The notes beneath the pieces are model-generated. The model was not told the DNA's origin, did no database searches, and saw only the letters and a list, made by a program, of their open reading frames with translations. A stretch of 64,000 nt of DNA from Clavelina lepadiformis (lineage: Eukaryota; Chordata; Ascidiacea; Aplousobranchia; Clavelinidae), in assembly GCF_947623445.1 (NCBI RefSeq), contig NC_135240.1, forward strand, positions 24,180,001-24,244,000, read 5' to 3'. Both the position numbers and the translations under genes were made by a program. Positions 42,377-54,377 of the stretch are shown piece after piece. How positions within the stretch are numbered: position 1 is the stretch's first letter; each line of letters opens with the position of its first letter.

Positions 42377-42525
42377 CAGAGGTGGGAAGTCAGTACTTTG
42401 AAAGTACCGTCGGTAACGGTACCGGTACTTGGCAAAAAATGTACCGACGGTACCGGTATTGGTACTGAAAAAGTACCGCGGTACAGTAATTCGGTACTAT
42501 AGTACCGCGGTACTGCCTACCTATG
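42377..42525. mobile_element. Small hAT-type MITE made of GTACCG-like repeats
   Basis: A 149-bp element starting CAGAGGTGGGAAGT. Its other end, ACTGCCTACCTATG, matches the inverted repeat at 11 of 14 positions. It is flanked by 8-bp duplications CTGATGGC (42369-42376) and CTGGTGGC (42526-42533), which differ at one base. The 8-bp duplication and the CAGAGGTGGG start are typical of hAT elements. The interior consists of alternating GTACCG/CGGTAC words, so the single strand can fold back on itself repeatedly. It has no coding capacity. Confidence 0.75.
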
Positions 42526-42533
42526 CTGGTGGC

Positions 42534-45071
42534 AAACATAGTATAAAAGGTAAGTGTTTAAAGAACTTTGTTAAAAGACTTGAATTAATTTCACTTTAAC
42601 TCAACCAAAATTACAAATGCCAGAAAGCCTGGGCTGAAGTTTTAAAAATGAATAGACATAAAATGCTGCGAGTGTCCTTGAAATGACTGTCAGATTACGT
42701 GTCCTGCTCTGCATGGAAATACGGAATGAAGCACCTATATACGGAAACTCAATTTTCGTGTGAAACGAAATTACGGTTACAACCGTGGAAGAAATTAGGC
42801 CTACTATAATGAATAAAGTAGACGACATTGGATTTTAGGCAGTGTGTAACTGAGGAACAATTCTTACCAACAGCGAGCATTTTGAAAGCAGCCTTCAATC
42901 ATAAGTCGTTTTTGCAGATTCCTTGCCATGGGTTACCGATGGGCATGGGTTACCGATCGCGCTCAACTCGGCTTGGTCATGTATGACACACGCCGTCACC
43001 ATTTATGTGGCACGCGAGTGTAATGCTTGGTTTTGAAATTTTCGCGAAATACTTTAATTCAAATTTGATTCTCGTTTCAGCGAAGAAAAGTCTTTGACTT
43101 ATGACCGACAAACCGCTTTTAAGGAAATCCTACCTTTAGCATTATCAAGGCTTACCTTAGATTGAAAGCCAGCAATTGCTTGCTAAACGTATCTTTTTTA
43201 GTTATAAGCTATTTCACCTTAGACGCTGGAAATGATTAATAGTGCTACTACTATGCCCATATTTTCAATTCTAATGGTCGCTAGCAAGTGATATATATAC
43301 CAACACACCACGCAACATAACTTACTTCACAATCAATCTCACACTTACCAGATGCCGATTACCAACGCAAATGTTGGGTTGTATCTATTCAGATCAGAAT
43401 CATATCTGTAGACCTACAGTGCACTCCTGCCGCGGACGGCCAGACCTGAACCATACCAGAACGTGTGTTGTTGATTTCATTTTAAGAATTTTTATTTTAA
43501 AAAAGACAAATGAGGGAAGGCCTATGCTTACTTTCACAGAAATATCATTTCCAGTCATGTTGCGAAATCAATGACCTTGACATATTCAACAGGGAAATTC
43601 TTAACAAAAGAGACGGTAAAAGAGCTTAAATGTCATCCCAGGAAAGTAATCATATGTTTGCCTTTTGCTTAATCAAGGCACTGAGGAGAAAATCCATGAA
43701 CTTAATTGACCCAAGGTCCTACGAAATTTTGTTTAAAATCTTAAGCGGTATACCCGTGACTACTTTGTAATGATCGTAATCTTATGACATTAAAAACGCA
43801 ACAATTAATCAAAACTTTGTGAACTTATCGAGAAAAATACATGTCGTAGAGCCGTAGACGGACTATGAAGAGCCACTTATTTATAGTGCATCCTATAAGT
43901 TATATTTAAAAATTCGGCTGATGCGTATGATAACCATCTCAAGCGGATGCAAGTCTCAGAAAGTGAAGTAAAACGTTTAACATTACTAAGTAAGTTTATG
44001 GACACTATACATTTATACAAGTATAAGTTACGTATGCATATGAGACAGCAAATACAGTCTAATACTGTGTGATTCAACGAATTTTGACAAGAATGGCCCA
44101 AGAAGGTAAGTTATTGTTTGAAAGAATGTATCTTTCGCAGTTAGCTGTAGGTTGTGGTTTCGCATGTAGGTTTTAGGCTTGGTGTAGCTCCAGGTTTGTT
44201 TGTGATAAGTATAACATCACTAACAAACAAAGCTAAACAAAAGCTGCGTGCTGTGTAACAACGCAGACAAAGAATCTCGGTATTGGAATGGCAACGAATA
44301 ATCGCCAATGCAAAGTTCATCCAGGTATAAATATTAGGTCATAATGTCAAGATTTGATTGACAGCGAATCTCTTTCTCACTACTTTTTAGGAATACGCAC
44401 ATGCAAATAACAAGAAGTAAGCAAGTATTTTAAGCTTAATTTACGCAGGAGCTAATTTTGGCTTAAATACTTACGGTTCCTTCCTACGTTGCCAGTTAGA
44501 AGTGGTTTTACCTTGATGGCGTTTTGCTTGGTGGTAGCTCTGACATCAATCCAAAGTCCAAACGTATTGTCTAGCCACTCTAGCGTTTATCGGCATAAAA
44601 TGATGGCAATAATTTTGGTTAACGTGGACCAAGGAATAAGCTGGCGGGAGCCTCACAATATGCCATTTTAGATAAAGCGATGGTCTGGACAGAGAGTGCG
44701 GTCAGTACTCAGTAGTCAGTACATGGTCCAACACAATCTTCTTGATTAGCAATAAAACAAGTAACTTGAAATGGTCAGTTCTACTTACCAGCGCTGAAAA
44801 CTACTTATTCAGTGTTTGACTTCGAGAAAAGACTGTTCACTGAAGCGTGCAAACATAAGAGAGAAAAAAGATTTTTTTTTCTTTTTTTGTTACGTCACTA
44901 CCGTTATCCGCGTTCCTCTTTTTCTCTCGCTCTAGTATTAATTTTACAGCTGATAAGACAGATCGATTGCGATTCGGTGAACCTTATATTGGAGTCAAAA
45001 ATGATACAGCTGGCCTAAACGAGGTTAAATTCGCCATGGACTGCCAATTGCTTCATTAAAACGTGAAATCT
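42534..45071. other. Intergenic region before the cyclin gene
   Basis: AT-rich sequence with no exon I can support. It includes an imperfect 16-bp direct duplication (CATGGGTTACCGAT words near 42927-42960) and short open frames only. The cyclin promoter should lie near its right end. Confidence 0.5.
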
Positions 45072-45087
45072 ATGGATCTTTTCTTAG
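45072..45087 (+). promoter_or_regulatory. Candidate trans-splice acceptor of the cyclin gene, downstream of an out-of-frame ATG
   Basis: TTTTCTTAG ends at 45087 and has no upstream exon partner that I can identify. It lies 39 bases before the ATG at 45127. An upstream ATG at 45072, in a different frame, lies in the part that splicing at 45087 would remove. This fits spliced-leader addition that trims a 5' leader, but a cis intron from a distant non-coding exon is also possible. Confidence 0.45.
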
Positions 45088-45126
45088 GAATCAGGACAAC
45101 AAGGAACCACCGCTGTGGAGTGCTTG

Positions 45127-48100
45127 ATGAGGTAAGTTCTAGGCTAGCTATGCTTGATTTTTGGTAGACCTGCTTCTAAAGATCCTCACAAATATTTTCG
45201 TTTTTCAGCATGATTTTAATATGTACTATACTTTGTTGTTTGGGTTAGCTTAAACCTTATTTATGTGGCAATTATATTGATTCAGTCGTTTCAATGTTCT
45301 TAACCAAAGTCATTTAAATAGCATATAGCCTACTTCTTGTACTTAGAATTTAGACAACCTCTTTGGGTTAATAAATCCACTTTTAGTTCCACATTTGGAT
45401 AGTTATCATGTATTGTACAAACCGTACCTCTTTGGAAAATTTTTCTATTTAATTTTACATATGTTCAGTGCTGTGTGTGTCTCTGATTTGACATATAGAC
45501 TAAATGAAGCACAAATGTAGGCATGATAGGTCAGTCAAGTTATTGAGTAGGAGTGCATTGATTTAAGGATCTCCTTTAGTTTTGCGCTCTCACACGAAGG
45601 CCAGAATGGGAAGGAGTTATGATCTAATAATTTCTCAATAATCTGTCGTGATATGGAAGTGCAGAAGTACAAAAGAGATCCAATTTTAATAGGGTTGCTG
45701 AATATGTTAGCAAAGCTTCATGAAACTGATAATCTCCAGTCATATCTTACAAATTATGTTATTATTTGCGTTGTTAAGAAGTACAAAGGTTTTATGTAAA
45801 AATTCTGAGTTAGTAGTGATTATTTTTAATAGAAATAAAGAAATGTCACTAAAATTTTTGTGACATACTGTATCTAGCCACAACATTTCTTTTTGCATTA
45901 AAATAAGCTGAAGTTCTATATTGTAATGTTCAGGTTGAGAGATCAGGAGCATACAAGAGGAATGTTGCTCAATGGCTCAGAGAAAGCTTGGCCTCTACAG
46001 CGGTTGGTACAAATGCTCAATCACACTCTAGCTAAGGAAAAAGAATCTTGGAAGGAATCACCTCTGTCGCTTCCTAAAAGCATGGTAATTATTGCTGTTA
46101 GTGCTTTAAAATTATGAGTAATAAATTTTTTTGGAAGTGAGCATTGTAAATTTATAGCATTTTGGGGATTGGAAAGGTAAAACTTGGTTTTGCTTGTTAG
46201 TAAAACTGTGTGATTTCTTCCCATTGCACTTATACACCCATTCCAAAGAATTATTGCCTAGGTTAAGTATAAAACACTTTGTTAGCTAATTTTTTGAACC
46301 TTCTTTTTTCTAAAAGATATTGAGTACTGACTTAAACAAATAACCTATTTATCTTATTGATAAAATATATCTTATTTCATATTACAAATGTAAAATTATA
46401 TAGCTAAACCCAAAACCTATTTCAAACTTTAATTCCAAAATAATCATAGGATAGAGTAACCTAAGCCTAAGGGTTGCGACCCAAAGTTGGATCACTGAAT
46501 CTTTTTGTTACATTTTTTATTTAACCACTTGGTTTTTTTTTGACGTAGCATACTTCAAACTACAGATAAATGTTTTTGTCATCAAGTTTAAAGAAACAAG
46601 TAATAGTCATAATAATAGTGTTCGGTAATTTTAGAACTTAAGAGGTTTGAGGAATTACAGTTAGGTCGCAAGCACCTAAAATGAAAAAGATTTGGGTCGC
46701 GTTGAAAAAATTTGAAAACCATTGCCATAACCATTAATATGCTATATTAATAACCATTATGGTCATTTTAATAGCCATTAAAACATAACCACTGTAATAT
46801 GCTTGAAGATTAGTTGGTGCAATGCTGTTAACCTGGGCAGCACATTCTAATATGTTGTGCCTTAGCTACTTTGATATGCTGTTGCTGTGACCCAAAAATT
46901 ACGCGCAATACGAATATAGAAATAATTATTGAAAACAGGTTTCTGCTACAGCAGTAGTCTTGAAATTTTAGCTGGTGGTATCCTTTCAAAAGAAAGTTTG
47001 CAGTATGTTGGTTTCAACTTGTTTTCGCAGATGACTTACCATCGTAAAACTTTGCACAGATTTACAAACTGTTAGAAAACCTTTTATAGGCAACCCAGAA
47101 ATGCTTGAGCGAGTGCAGAACAGTATCACTTTTATTTGTGAACAAATATTTACTCTGCAAAGCGAAAGGTTCACAACGGTTTTTGCCAGCTGATTTGTAA
47201 CTTATTACCTAACCAAGTTGTTGTTCAAATAGCGCTGATATAGTTATGGTGCAATGTTTTCTAGACGTTTCTATGTAGATAAACCCAAATTTTAAAATAT
47301 TTTTCCACGAAGTTTCAAGTTGTTTACAAGCTATAGTATTTAAAATTGTAACTGGATTGCCTACACAGCAAGCACTGACATACCAAAGTATTGAGTCATA
47401 CAATAGCCTTAACCCAGAAGCGTTGATGTCGGTTTGTATAAGTGACCTTGCTAATTCAGTGTGCGGTGGTATGTTTATGCGCCTGGAGCGTTTAAAAATT
47501 CAATGCAGTATCTTTGTGGTGCCCCGCTATAGCCGCCAGTTTATTGGCGCCTGAAATCAAGTGAACAAAATTTTGAAAGCTGGGCGCCAGGGTATTTAAA
47601 TACGAACGAGCGAATGCGTAGATCCGAGTTCCACAGTGCCCAGTGAGTCGGCAAATATTGTTTCTTTCAAGAACAACTATAAAATGCCTTCTGCTCAGTG
47701 GAGTAGTTTTTTCCTTCAAAACCTGGCTGCCCATGACGTAGGTTTCCTTTTTCCTTATTTGGGCGGTTGCCCTTTCTTGCGTCATGCTTGCGCACTTGAC
47801 AGCTCAATCGAGGAGAGAAAAGGAGAAAAAATGGAAGCGCGTCATCGCCAGAAACTACAACAAAGAAATATGTTAGTGTGACACAATGTACTCGCTCTTG
47901 TAGGCACGTATAGCTATTTTCTACATAGAAACTTCGCTTCATAAAATTACCGGCTGATTTGTTTTGGATCAACGCTATTTCTTTGTCAGTTTCTTATTAT
48001 ATTGTGAGACACCTGGTTACTCGATATTGCGATATATTTTTACAAAGCCGCTGTCGCTGTGAAAAGAGTCACGCGTATTTAATTTGATTCAACCTGCTAT

Positions 48101-51100
48101 TGGTATTCAAAACACAATTCAATTTTCTTTTGGACTTCCAAAGAATTCATATGTCAACACTCCAATTGTTATCCTGTTATTACTTCATGTAAAGACTTGT
48201 TTGGTCTTTCTGCTTTTCAGTTACTGATTTAATACACTGCTAGTTATGATTTTTGGACAATGCTGTAATCGAATGGCTTGTGCTGACAGCTTTATTGGTT
48301 TATTAAAATGAAGCTTAACGTTAAGGGAAAGCTTTACGTTTACCACATTACAAAACAGTGAAACTGTATTGTTAACATCACGCCAAAAACTACTTAAAAT
48401 GTAAATAACTTGCAGTTAAACAAGACTTTAATTTCCCATCTAATATGTGGTAGAGCTATTCCTGGCATTGTCCTATTATTCTGCTGCTCCTGTAATATGC
48501 ATATCATCAGCATATGCCAGCAGTCATTGGTAAGTGACACCCTGTTCAATGGCCTTCTAAACAGAGGTCAATTGCGTTACTTGATTTATTCACCAGGCAT
48601 TTTTCAGTCTATTTATAAGTAGGCATGTCTGTACCAAGATTAAATGAACCGATAATATGGTTGCACCACGCTATTATGAGATTTCAGTATGTACACTATG
48701 ACTATATACATGTCAAAAATTAATATCATCAATTTTTCAAAATCATTATGATAAAAGCGATTGACTTATAATCGTAACAAATAAAGCTGATTTTGTTAGT
48801 CACCCATTAATTTTTTATTTATTTTAGAATGACATTGGACCTGAATATCGTAACCGTATAACAGAATGGATGGCTCAACTTACAATTCAGTTTCACTTCC
48901 ACCCAGAAACCTTTTTCCTTGCAAGCAGCATCTTAGATCGCTTTATTACTTCTGTAAAAGTGAGTGGAATTGTATCTATTATGAATAGGGTAGTATCTTA
49001 ATTGTTGTTAATGGCATCTCAGTTGCTATGATCAATTGCTATGGGGATTTTTACTTGCTTTTGACGGTCACTCACTGATAGAGGGCTACTTTAAATTTTG
49101 GCAAAATTCTTTCTGTGTTAGGCACAACCAAAATACCTCAAGTGCATAGCGATCACTTGTTTCTACATCGCAAGCAAAATTTCAGAAGAAGAAGACGTAA
49201 GTGATATTCTAGATTGTATAAGTCACAAGTGGATCAATATTGGACATTGCTTGCTATTAATCAAATGATTTGTGTTATTTTACCCACTTTCCTTCATCAT
49301 TAAACACCACAATTTTGAAATGTTCCCTAAACAGTCTGTTTCCAGGCGTATGGCAGCAGTGTAACATCAGTGAGCTTATAAAACGTTAGTGTAATACGTG
49401 CTATTAGTGACGTTTATTGACTTGCATTTTTAAAACGTTGAAAGGATGCACGTCAAAACAGTAAACCATGTTTTTGCTTTTTCTGTATTCAGTAAAATCA
49501 TGCAGATGATATATAATATATAACACAATGAAGATAACCAGTAAATCATTCATATTATACCCAATTACATGTTTCTACTGGATGTGGTTGCGACAGCTGT
49601 AATTTGAGCTTAAGGACAACTTCCTATCTGTACCTTAATTGGAGAAAGAGTGGTAATCATAATATGAAATCAAACACACACAGATATGCGCAGTTGTGTA
49701 TATTAAGGTTTCATACCAACCAGGCTTCCTCACTGACAGTCACTACATGAACACAGGAAGTGTGACACATTGCTCTCTGTATACATTTTCTGTCACCACT
49801 TACTTGTGTATAGCATGTTCATCACAGTAAACTTTTCAACCTATTCCAGTTTGAATTTGCTTAACCACCAAACACTTTTCAGTTTGGCATGAATGTTAAC
49901 ATTATCTTATCCAGGTTGTCCCTTGCACTGGCGAATTGGTCGGGGACAGTAACTGTGGATTTCGTGTATGTGATGTTCTGAGGATGGAGCGAATCATCTT
50001 GGAGAAGTTATCCTGGGATATTCTTTCCCCTACTCCACTTGACTACCTCCACATGGTATGTGATTTTCACCTTTCTATCACGCTAATTAATATTCAAAAA
50101 CCAGTTTAATTGTTGTTTAATGTGCTTTTTTTGAAGTTTCAAGTCCTTGCTTTCATCCATTACTCGGATTTGTCCTCATCATTGTCGTTGCCACATCTCA
50201 TGGGCATGATGACAAACAGTTTGATCCATGCTCTTTGTCGCTATGAAGTTGCAAGATTTCCAAACGCTGCAATAGCTCTTGCCCTTGTGTCACTAAATCT
50301 TGAATCGGTTACAAGCAACCCCGGAAAGTGGACATCAATCACAGGACAGTTGCAAGCTCTTGCAAAGGTCAGTGTGCAGTGCTTCATAGTATACATTTTA
50401 TCTTTGACCTTAGTGGTATTTATATGTGTATAAGTCATGTCGCACTTTGCTAACATACAACAAATTGGGAAAAATGTTATAGTAATATGTGTTACGTAAT
50501 GTTCATATGCTTTCGCGAATCTTTTAAATAAACATTCTTTGAATAGACAACAAAACAATTGCTAATGTATCATACGAAGTATAAAATATTAACACGTCAC
50601 TTGGACCAGTTTAACATAGTTTATTAATTTGTTTGCATCTATAGCTTATACCGATTGCAGTATATTTTGATGTTGTATAATTTATCAAAATCTTTTAACA
50701 CTTCTGGAATGTAACGTGACTAGCTCCTTGTTCATCTCTGCACTTAATGTTATAACAATTCTTTCGCACATCCCAAGCACCATTGACTTTTTGAACTGTG
50801 TTCACTTAATTGATTTCATGTTGAATGTGGTCCATCTGTGCTCATCACTTTATTTGTCAACCTGCTAACACCATGTGAATTAGTTTAAACTTGTTGTTTC
50901 AAGCAATTTTAGATGTCAAGTGACTTCTTGTTTTTGTGTTTACTTATTTGCTCACACAGTAACACTTTGTTTCAGGTTTGCAACTAGAATTTATGATATG
51001 GCTTAAAAATTAAATCTTGGATAGGTTAAATGTTAAACTGTTTCAGCCATGAAAAAATTGCATGCCTTGGTTATTTTGCAAAATGAGCTAACTCCCATTT

Positions 51101-52269
51101 GTCCCTTTTGCTGATTTCTTTCTACTCTGTTGTCAATATTCTGTCTCTTTGAGCATTAGTCTTTAGATCTAATTATGTATATTCACTTTAATTTACTTAA
51201 CAGTATTGTTGTCAATTGTTGCAAAATATATTATAGTACTGTACTACTTTACTGCAGCTGGTAAGGTGCCGTTTATCTTGTAATGATTTTGAAATAACGT
51301 CAAATTGTAAATAACTTAATTACAGGTGAAGACAAATGATCTGATGAAATGCAGACAAGTTTTAATTCAGTGTCTTCCAAACACCGATGTTACCTGCAGG
51401 ATAAGGCTTTATTCCCCATCCCCATTTCCTGGCTCACAAAAACTGATGCCTTCCAGAACAAAAGTATTTATTAAGTTTATCCTCAAATATATTAAATGTA
51501 TAAAAGCTGTTACTGATTTTCAGTTTTTTATCAGTCATTTGTGTCGTATTATATTAATTACTTGCATTATTATCAAATATTTATATTGTATTATTACAGT
51601 GATGATATGAAAGGCTGTTTATAAATATGTTGTTGAATCTCGTGTTGGTGATATTAATTTAAGTTAACCATGCAAAAATGCATTGTTTGTTTTAAAATAG
51701 TGCTGTAGTGATGTGATCATACCTTTTTTAGGTCATTCATGCTAGTAACAGTGCTGCAATAAAAAGAAAAGCTACACCAGAACTGATGCACTGTACATCT
51801 GAGAAGAAAATTCATGCAACTTGCACAGAGGATATGGAATTCACTGAAGCAGAAACGTACGACTCCGACATGACTTTAACTGCTTCTGAAGGTGAAATGT
51901 CGGATGTGGATGATGGCGCGTCTCGCACAGTCTCTCCTTCCAAGAGACTAACTTATGCGGAAATAGTGAAATATGGAGCAATGCACAACCATGACGAAAT
52001 GGACCAGCAAGGTTTTTGAGTTTGATATTTCGTGCACTTTTGTCAAAACGGTCATCCAATTTTTAGAAAGGTTTTATTTTTCCTGCTCAACATCTATTTT
52101 CCATCGTTTTTAGTCATTTTTTAATTTTTTTTCAGATTCTGATCAAAGCATTTCATCAAACTCAGAGTATCTTCCAGAGATGTCAAACTCGTGTGGGTTA
52201 CAGGCATCATCTTATGGCTTCAGCGCCTCTTCTCTGACTCCAGGAACTCAGAGAAGAATCAAGACTTAA
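45127..52269 (+). CDS. CCNI: Cyclin I/G-type cyclin (9 exons)
   Basis: Cyclin-box protein of the cyclin I/G group, a presumed regulator of Cdk5 or other atypical partners. Exons: 45127-45131, 45934-46084, 48828-48959, 49122-49196, 49915-50055, 50137-50367, 51326-51463, 51732-52011, 52136-52269. The phases close at 428 aa (human cyclin I is 377). Recognisable blocks are QRLVQMLNHTLAKEKESW, then YRNRITEWMAQLTIQFHFHP with ETFFLASSILDRFITSVK, AQPKYLKCIAITCFYIASKI, VCDVLRMERIILEKLSWD with TPLDYLHM, and DLMKCRQVL at the end of the second fold. All match cyclin I more closely than A/B/E types. The tail is acidic and Ser/Thr-rich (DSDMTLTASEGEMSDVDD, TVSPSKR) and could act as a PEST-type degradation signal. 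The start codon is split by intron 1 (ATGAG|G) and is an inference; GMLLNGSEK in exon 2 offers a later ATG. If the exon-8 donor at 52012 is skipped, the protein ends at QGF. Confidence 0.87.
45132..45933 (+). other. Cyclin gene intron 1
   Basis: An 802-bp AT-rich GT-AG intron separating the first codons from the rest of the protein. No embedded feature was seen. Confidence 0.5.
46085..48827 (+). other. Cyclin gene intron 2
   Basis: A 2.7-kb intron, the longest in the gene; the flanking phases are both zero, so no extra exon is required. It holds a possible decayed hAT-like fragment (ending at 46724) and a GC-richer patch at 47460-47990 open on both strands (81 codons plus, 97-101 codons minus). 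These have no recognised similarity and could be an unrecognised element or an internal promoter. Confidence 0.45.
46465..46724. mobile_element. Possible decayed hAT-like fragment
   Basis: The left side carries GGGTTGCGACCCAAAG and the right side TTGGGTCGCGTTG, followed by a tail which read from the other strand is CAATGGTTTTCAAATTTT. The CA.TGGTTTTCAA...GCGACCC pattern is common at hAT transposon ends. The left end is too decayed to place, and no 8-bp duplication was found, so this is only a suggestion. Confidence 0.28.
50368..51325 (+). other. Cyclin gene intron 6
   Basis: A 958-bp AT-rich intron with no embedded feature that I can support. Confidence 0.55.
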
Positions 52270-53020
52270 CTCTTACCTCTTATGACACTGGTACACTTTA
52301 TCCTGGTTTGTCAACTTTACTAGTTCAAGATTTCATTGATATATTGTTCCTGTCCATGTGTAACTTATGTGCATATATATTTTTATATTTGTTGTATGTG
52401 GTATGTAGACCTAAGATTCTATATTTCGTTAGTGACAGTTTAATCTTGTCGATTGAAGATGAGTTTGGTTACTTACACAACCAAACTTACATTTTCATCT
52501 GAAAGAAACCTGTCCTCTTATCTTTACACTATCTTTCTTGCTTGTGTAGTTGTTAGTCAATTTGTCTTTTTCACTGGATAATGTCGCACGCTGGTATTGG
52601 GGAGAGATTTTCTTTCATTGAAGCTTGGTGCATTCTCTTAATTCTTGCGAAAATCTTTGGTGATGTCGCACTGTGTACAAATTGATATCAAATTTTTGGA
52701 ACAGAATTTTATCAAAAATGATGCTTCATTGTGATTGTTTATTCAAAACGTCTTGCCGGTAAAGTCAATTCTGTTCAACAGATTTTGTGACCTTATTTTT
52801 CAGTTATGGTTTGTTTTTGTTTATTTGGCATTTTCTTATAGATACTGTAATAGCTCTATTCGATGTATATAGATTAAAAAATATTTTATGTTCGTTTTGA
52901 TTATTTTGCAATGTTTTCAGTTTCACTCTAGTTTTTTTGTTGGACATAGTTATTAGTTTCCTGTGTTTATTATTACTTTAGGCTATATAGGTTTATTTTA
53001 GCATTTTCGCTGTATTCCCA
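52270..53020. other. Probable 3' UTR of the cyclin gene
   Basis: T-rich flank after the cyclin stop codon. An ATTAAA at 52873 is the best-looking polyadenylation signal. No coding similarity was seen. Confidence 0.45.
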
Positions 53021-54377
53021 TTGTTTCAGTTTTCGATTGCTTATCTTTCGCCATCACTTCGTGCCTTTTCAGTTTGCTATTCTGGTGGTATCTTGGCAAC
53101 GCGACTTAAAACAGCAAAATTGAGACCGTTTGGGCATCTGGCAACGCGTATTATTCGAATAGCTTTGTTTCCCAGTAGCTTTACGCCCTATACAAACGAG
53201 GCTTGCCCACACGTAAGGCTGTTAAACGCCGCCGCTCAGCTTATTCACGTTAAGTATTGTTGCCATGCGTCCTGTGTCACTTCGTGCGGTGTTTACATAA
53301 CTAACATGCGTCGTCAAATAGGCTTAATTCCTGTAGAAATACCATTAGCCGTTGTACTCAATTGCTCTTTGACGGTCTCGCTTTAGCACAAATCTAGCTT
53401 GTGCTTGATTATTTGATGTTTGCTGCAGCGTTACAGAACCTTTTTGTTGTGCGTTTCGTGTAGTAAGAGAATCTAGATGTTATAAAGAGAAAGACATGAT
53501 GACCACTCGTCGCTTTGCACAGCGGGTTCAGGAGAACACCTAACTTTCTATGTGTGTTGTGTTTTGGTCGTCGTCATTTTATTCGGAAAACATTGTCTGC
53601 TTCATCGAACGACTATAAGTGTATATGTCGTAATGCTGTAGCGCACGTCAACGGTTTACTTATCTATCTGACTATTCCTAAAGTTGCCGATATTGCTTTG
53701 ATAGTAACCAAACTTTCCGCTGCCTTCTTAACATGCTGTATCAGCGCCATTTCGCGGCTCCAACTTTCAACCTTTGCTACGCGGTTGATCTTGCATAGCC
53801 CAGTAGCATCGTGTAGACGTGCATCCAACCAAGCGGTGTGCGCTTGCAGCTTTTTTATATAACTATTAACCACTAATCAGTAACATCGTTACCCACTCAG
53901 TATTATTAGAGCTTTCCACGTAGCGCATATCTACGTGAAAAATCTGTATTCCATTACCGGAAATAATTTCCGGCCTATAGTTTCTATGTAATACCAATGT
54001 ATATAGTTGATGTTATGTTACGCAACTTTCGCCCTTTTTCCACAACTTCACCATTGCGTCTTCGCTTTTACACACGATATCTAAATATTAACTGGCGCCA
54101 TCTTGCTTTGTTTTTTTATCGGGCTAGCTCTCGAAGAACAAGGTGCATCAGACACTTCTGTTGTCGTTTTCGTGTCATGTGTGAATTGTTTCGTGAGAAG
54201 AAACGAATAAAATGCCTTCATCAAATTTTCTGTTTTATTAATCATATAACCTCTGCTGTGGTCCTAGACACCTGGAGCATACCTGACGCCAAATCTACTG
54301 AGACTGGTAACAAGCCAGGAGCACTGGCTGCCATTTCATTAAAACTATGTAGGCTGCTTCACCAGCAAGTGGAATAG
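53021..54377. other. GC-richer island with consecutive unassigned open frames
   Basis: Three plus-strand open frames follow each other: 53021-53386 (121 codons), 53515-53862 (115) and 53997-54377 (126). A minus-strand frame at 53664-53873 (69 codons) overlaps the second. All are longer than most chance frames in this AT-rich window. None resembles a family I know, and the plus-strand frames are rich in Cys, Leu and Ser with no domain pattern. A long non-coding transcript, an unrecognised decayed transposon or a lineage-specific gene are all possible. I do not claim that it codes. Confidence 0.3.

Noticed and set aside
42927..42960. Imperfect direct repeat of CATGGGTTACCGAT
   Set aside because: Only two short units; it looks like a trivial local duplication.
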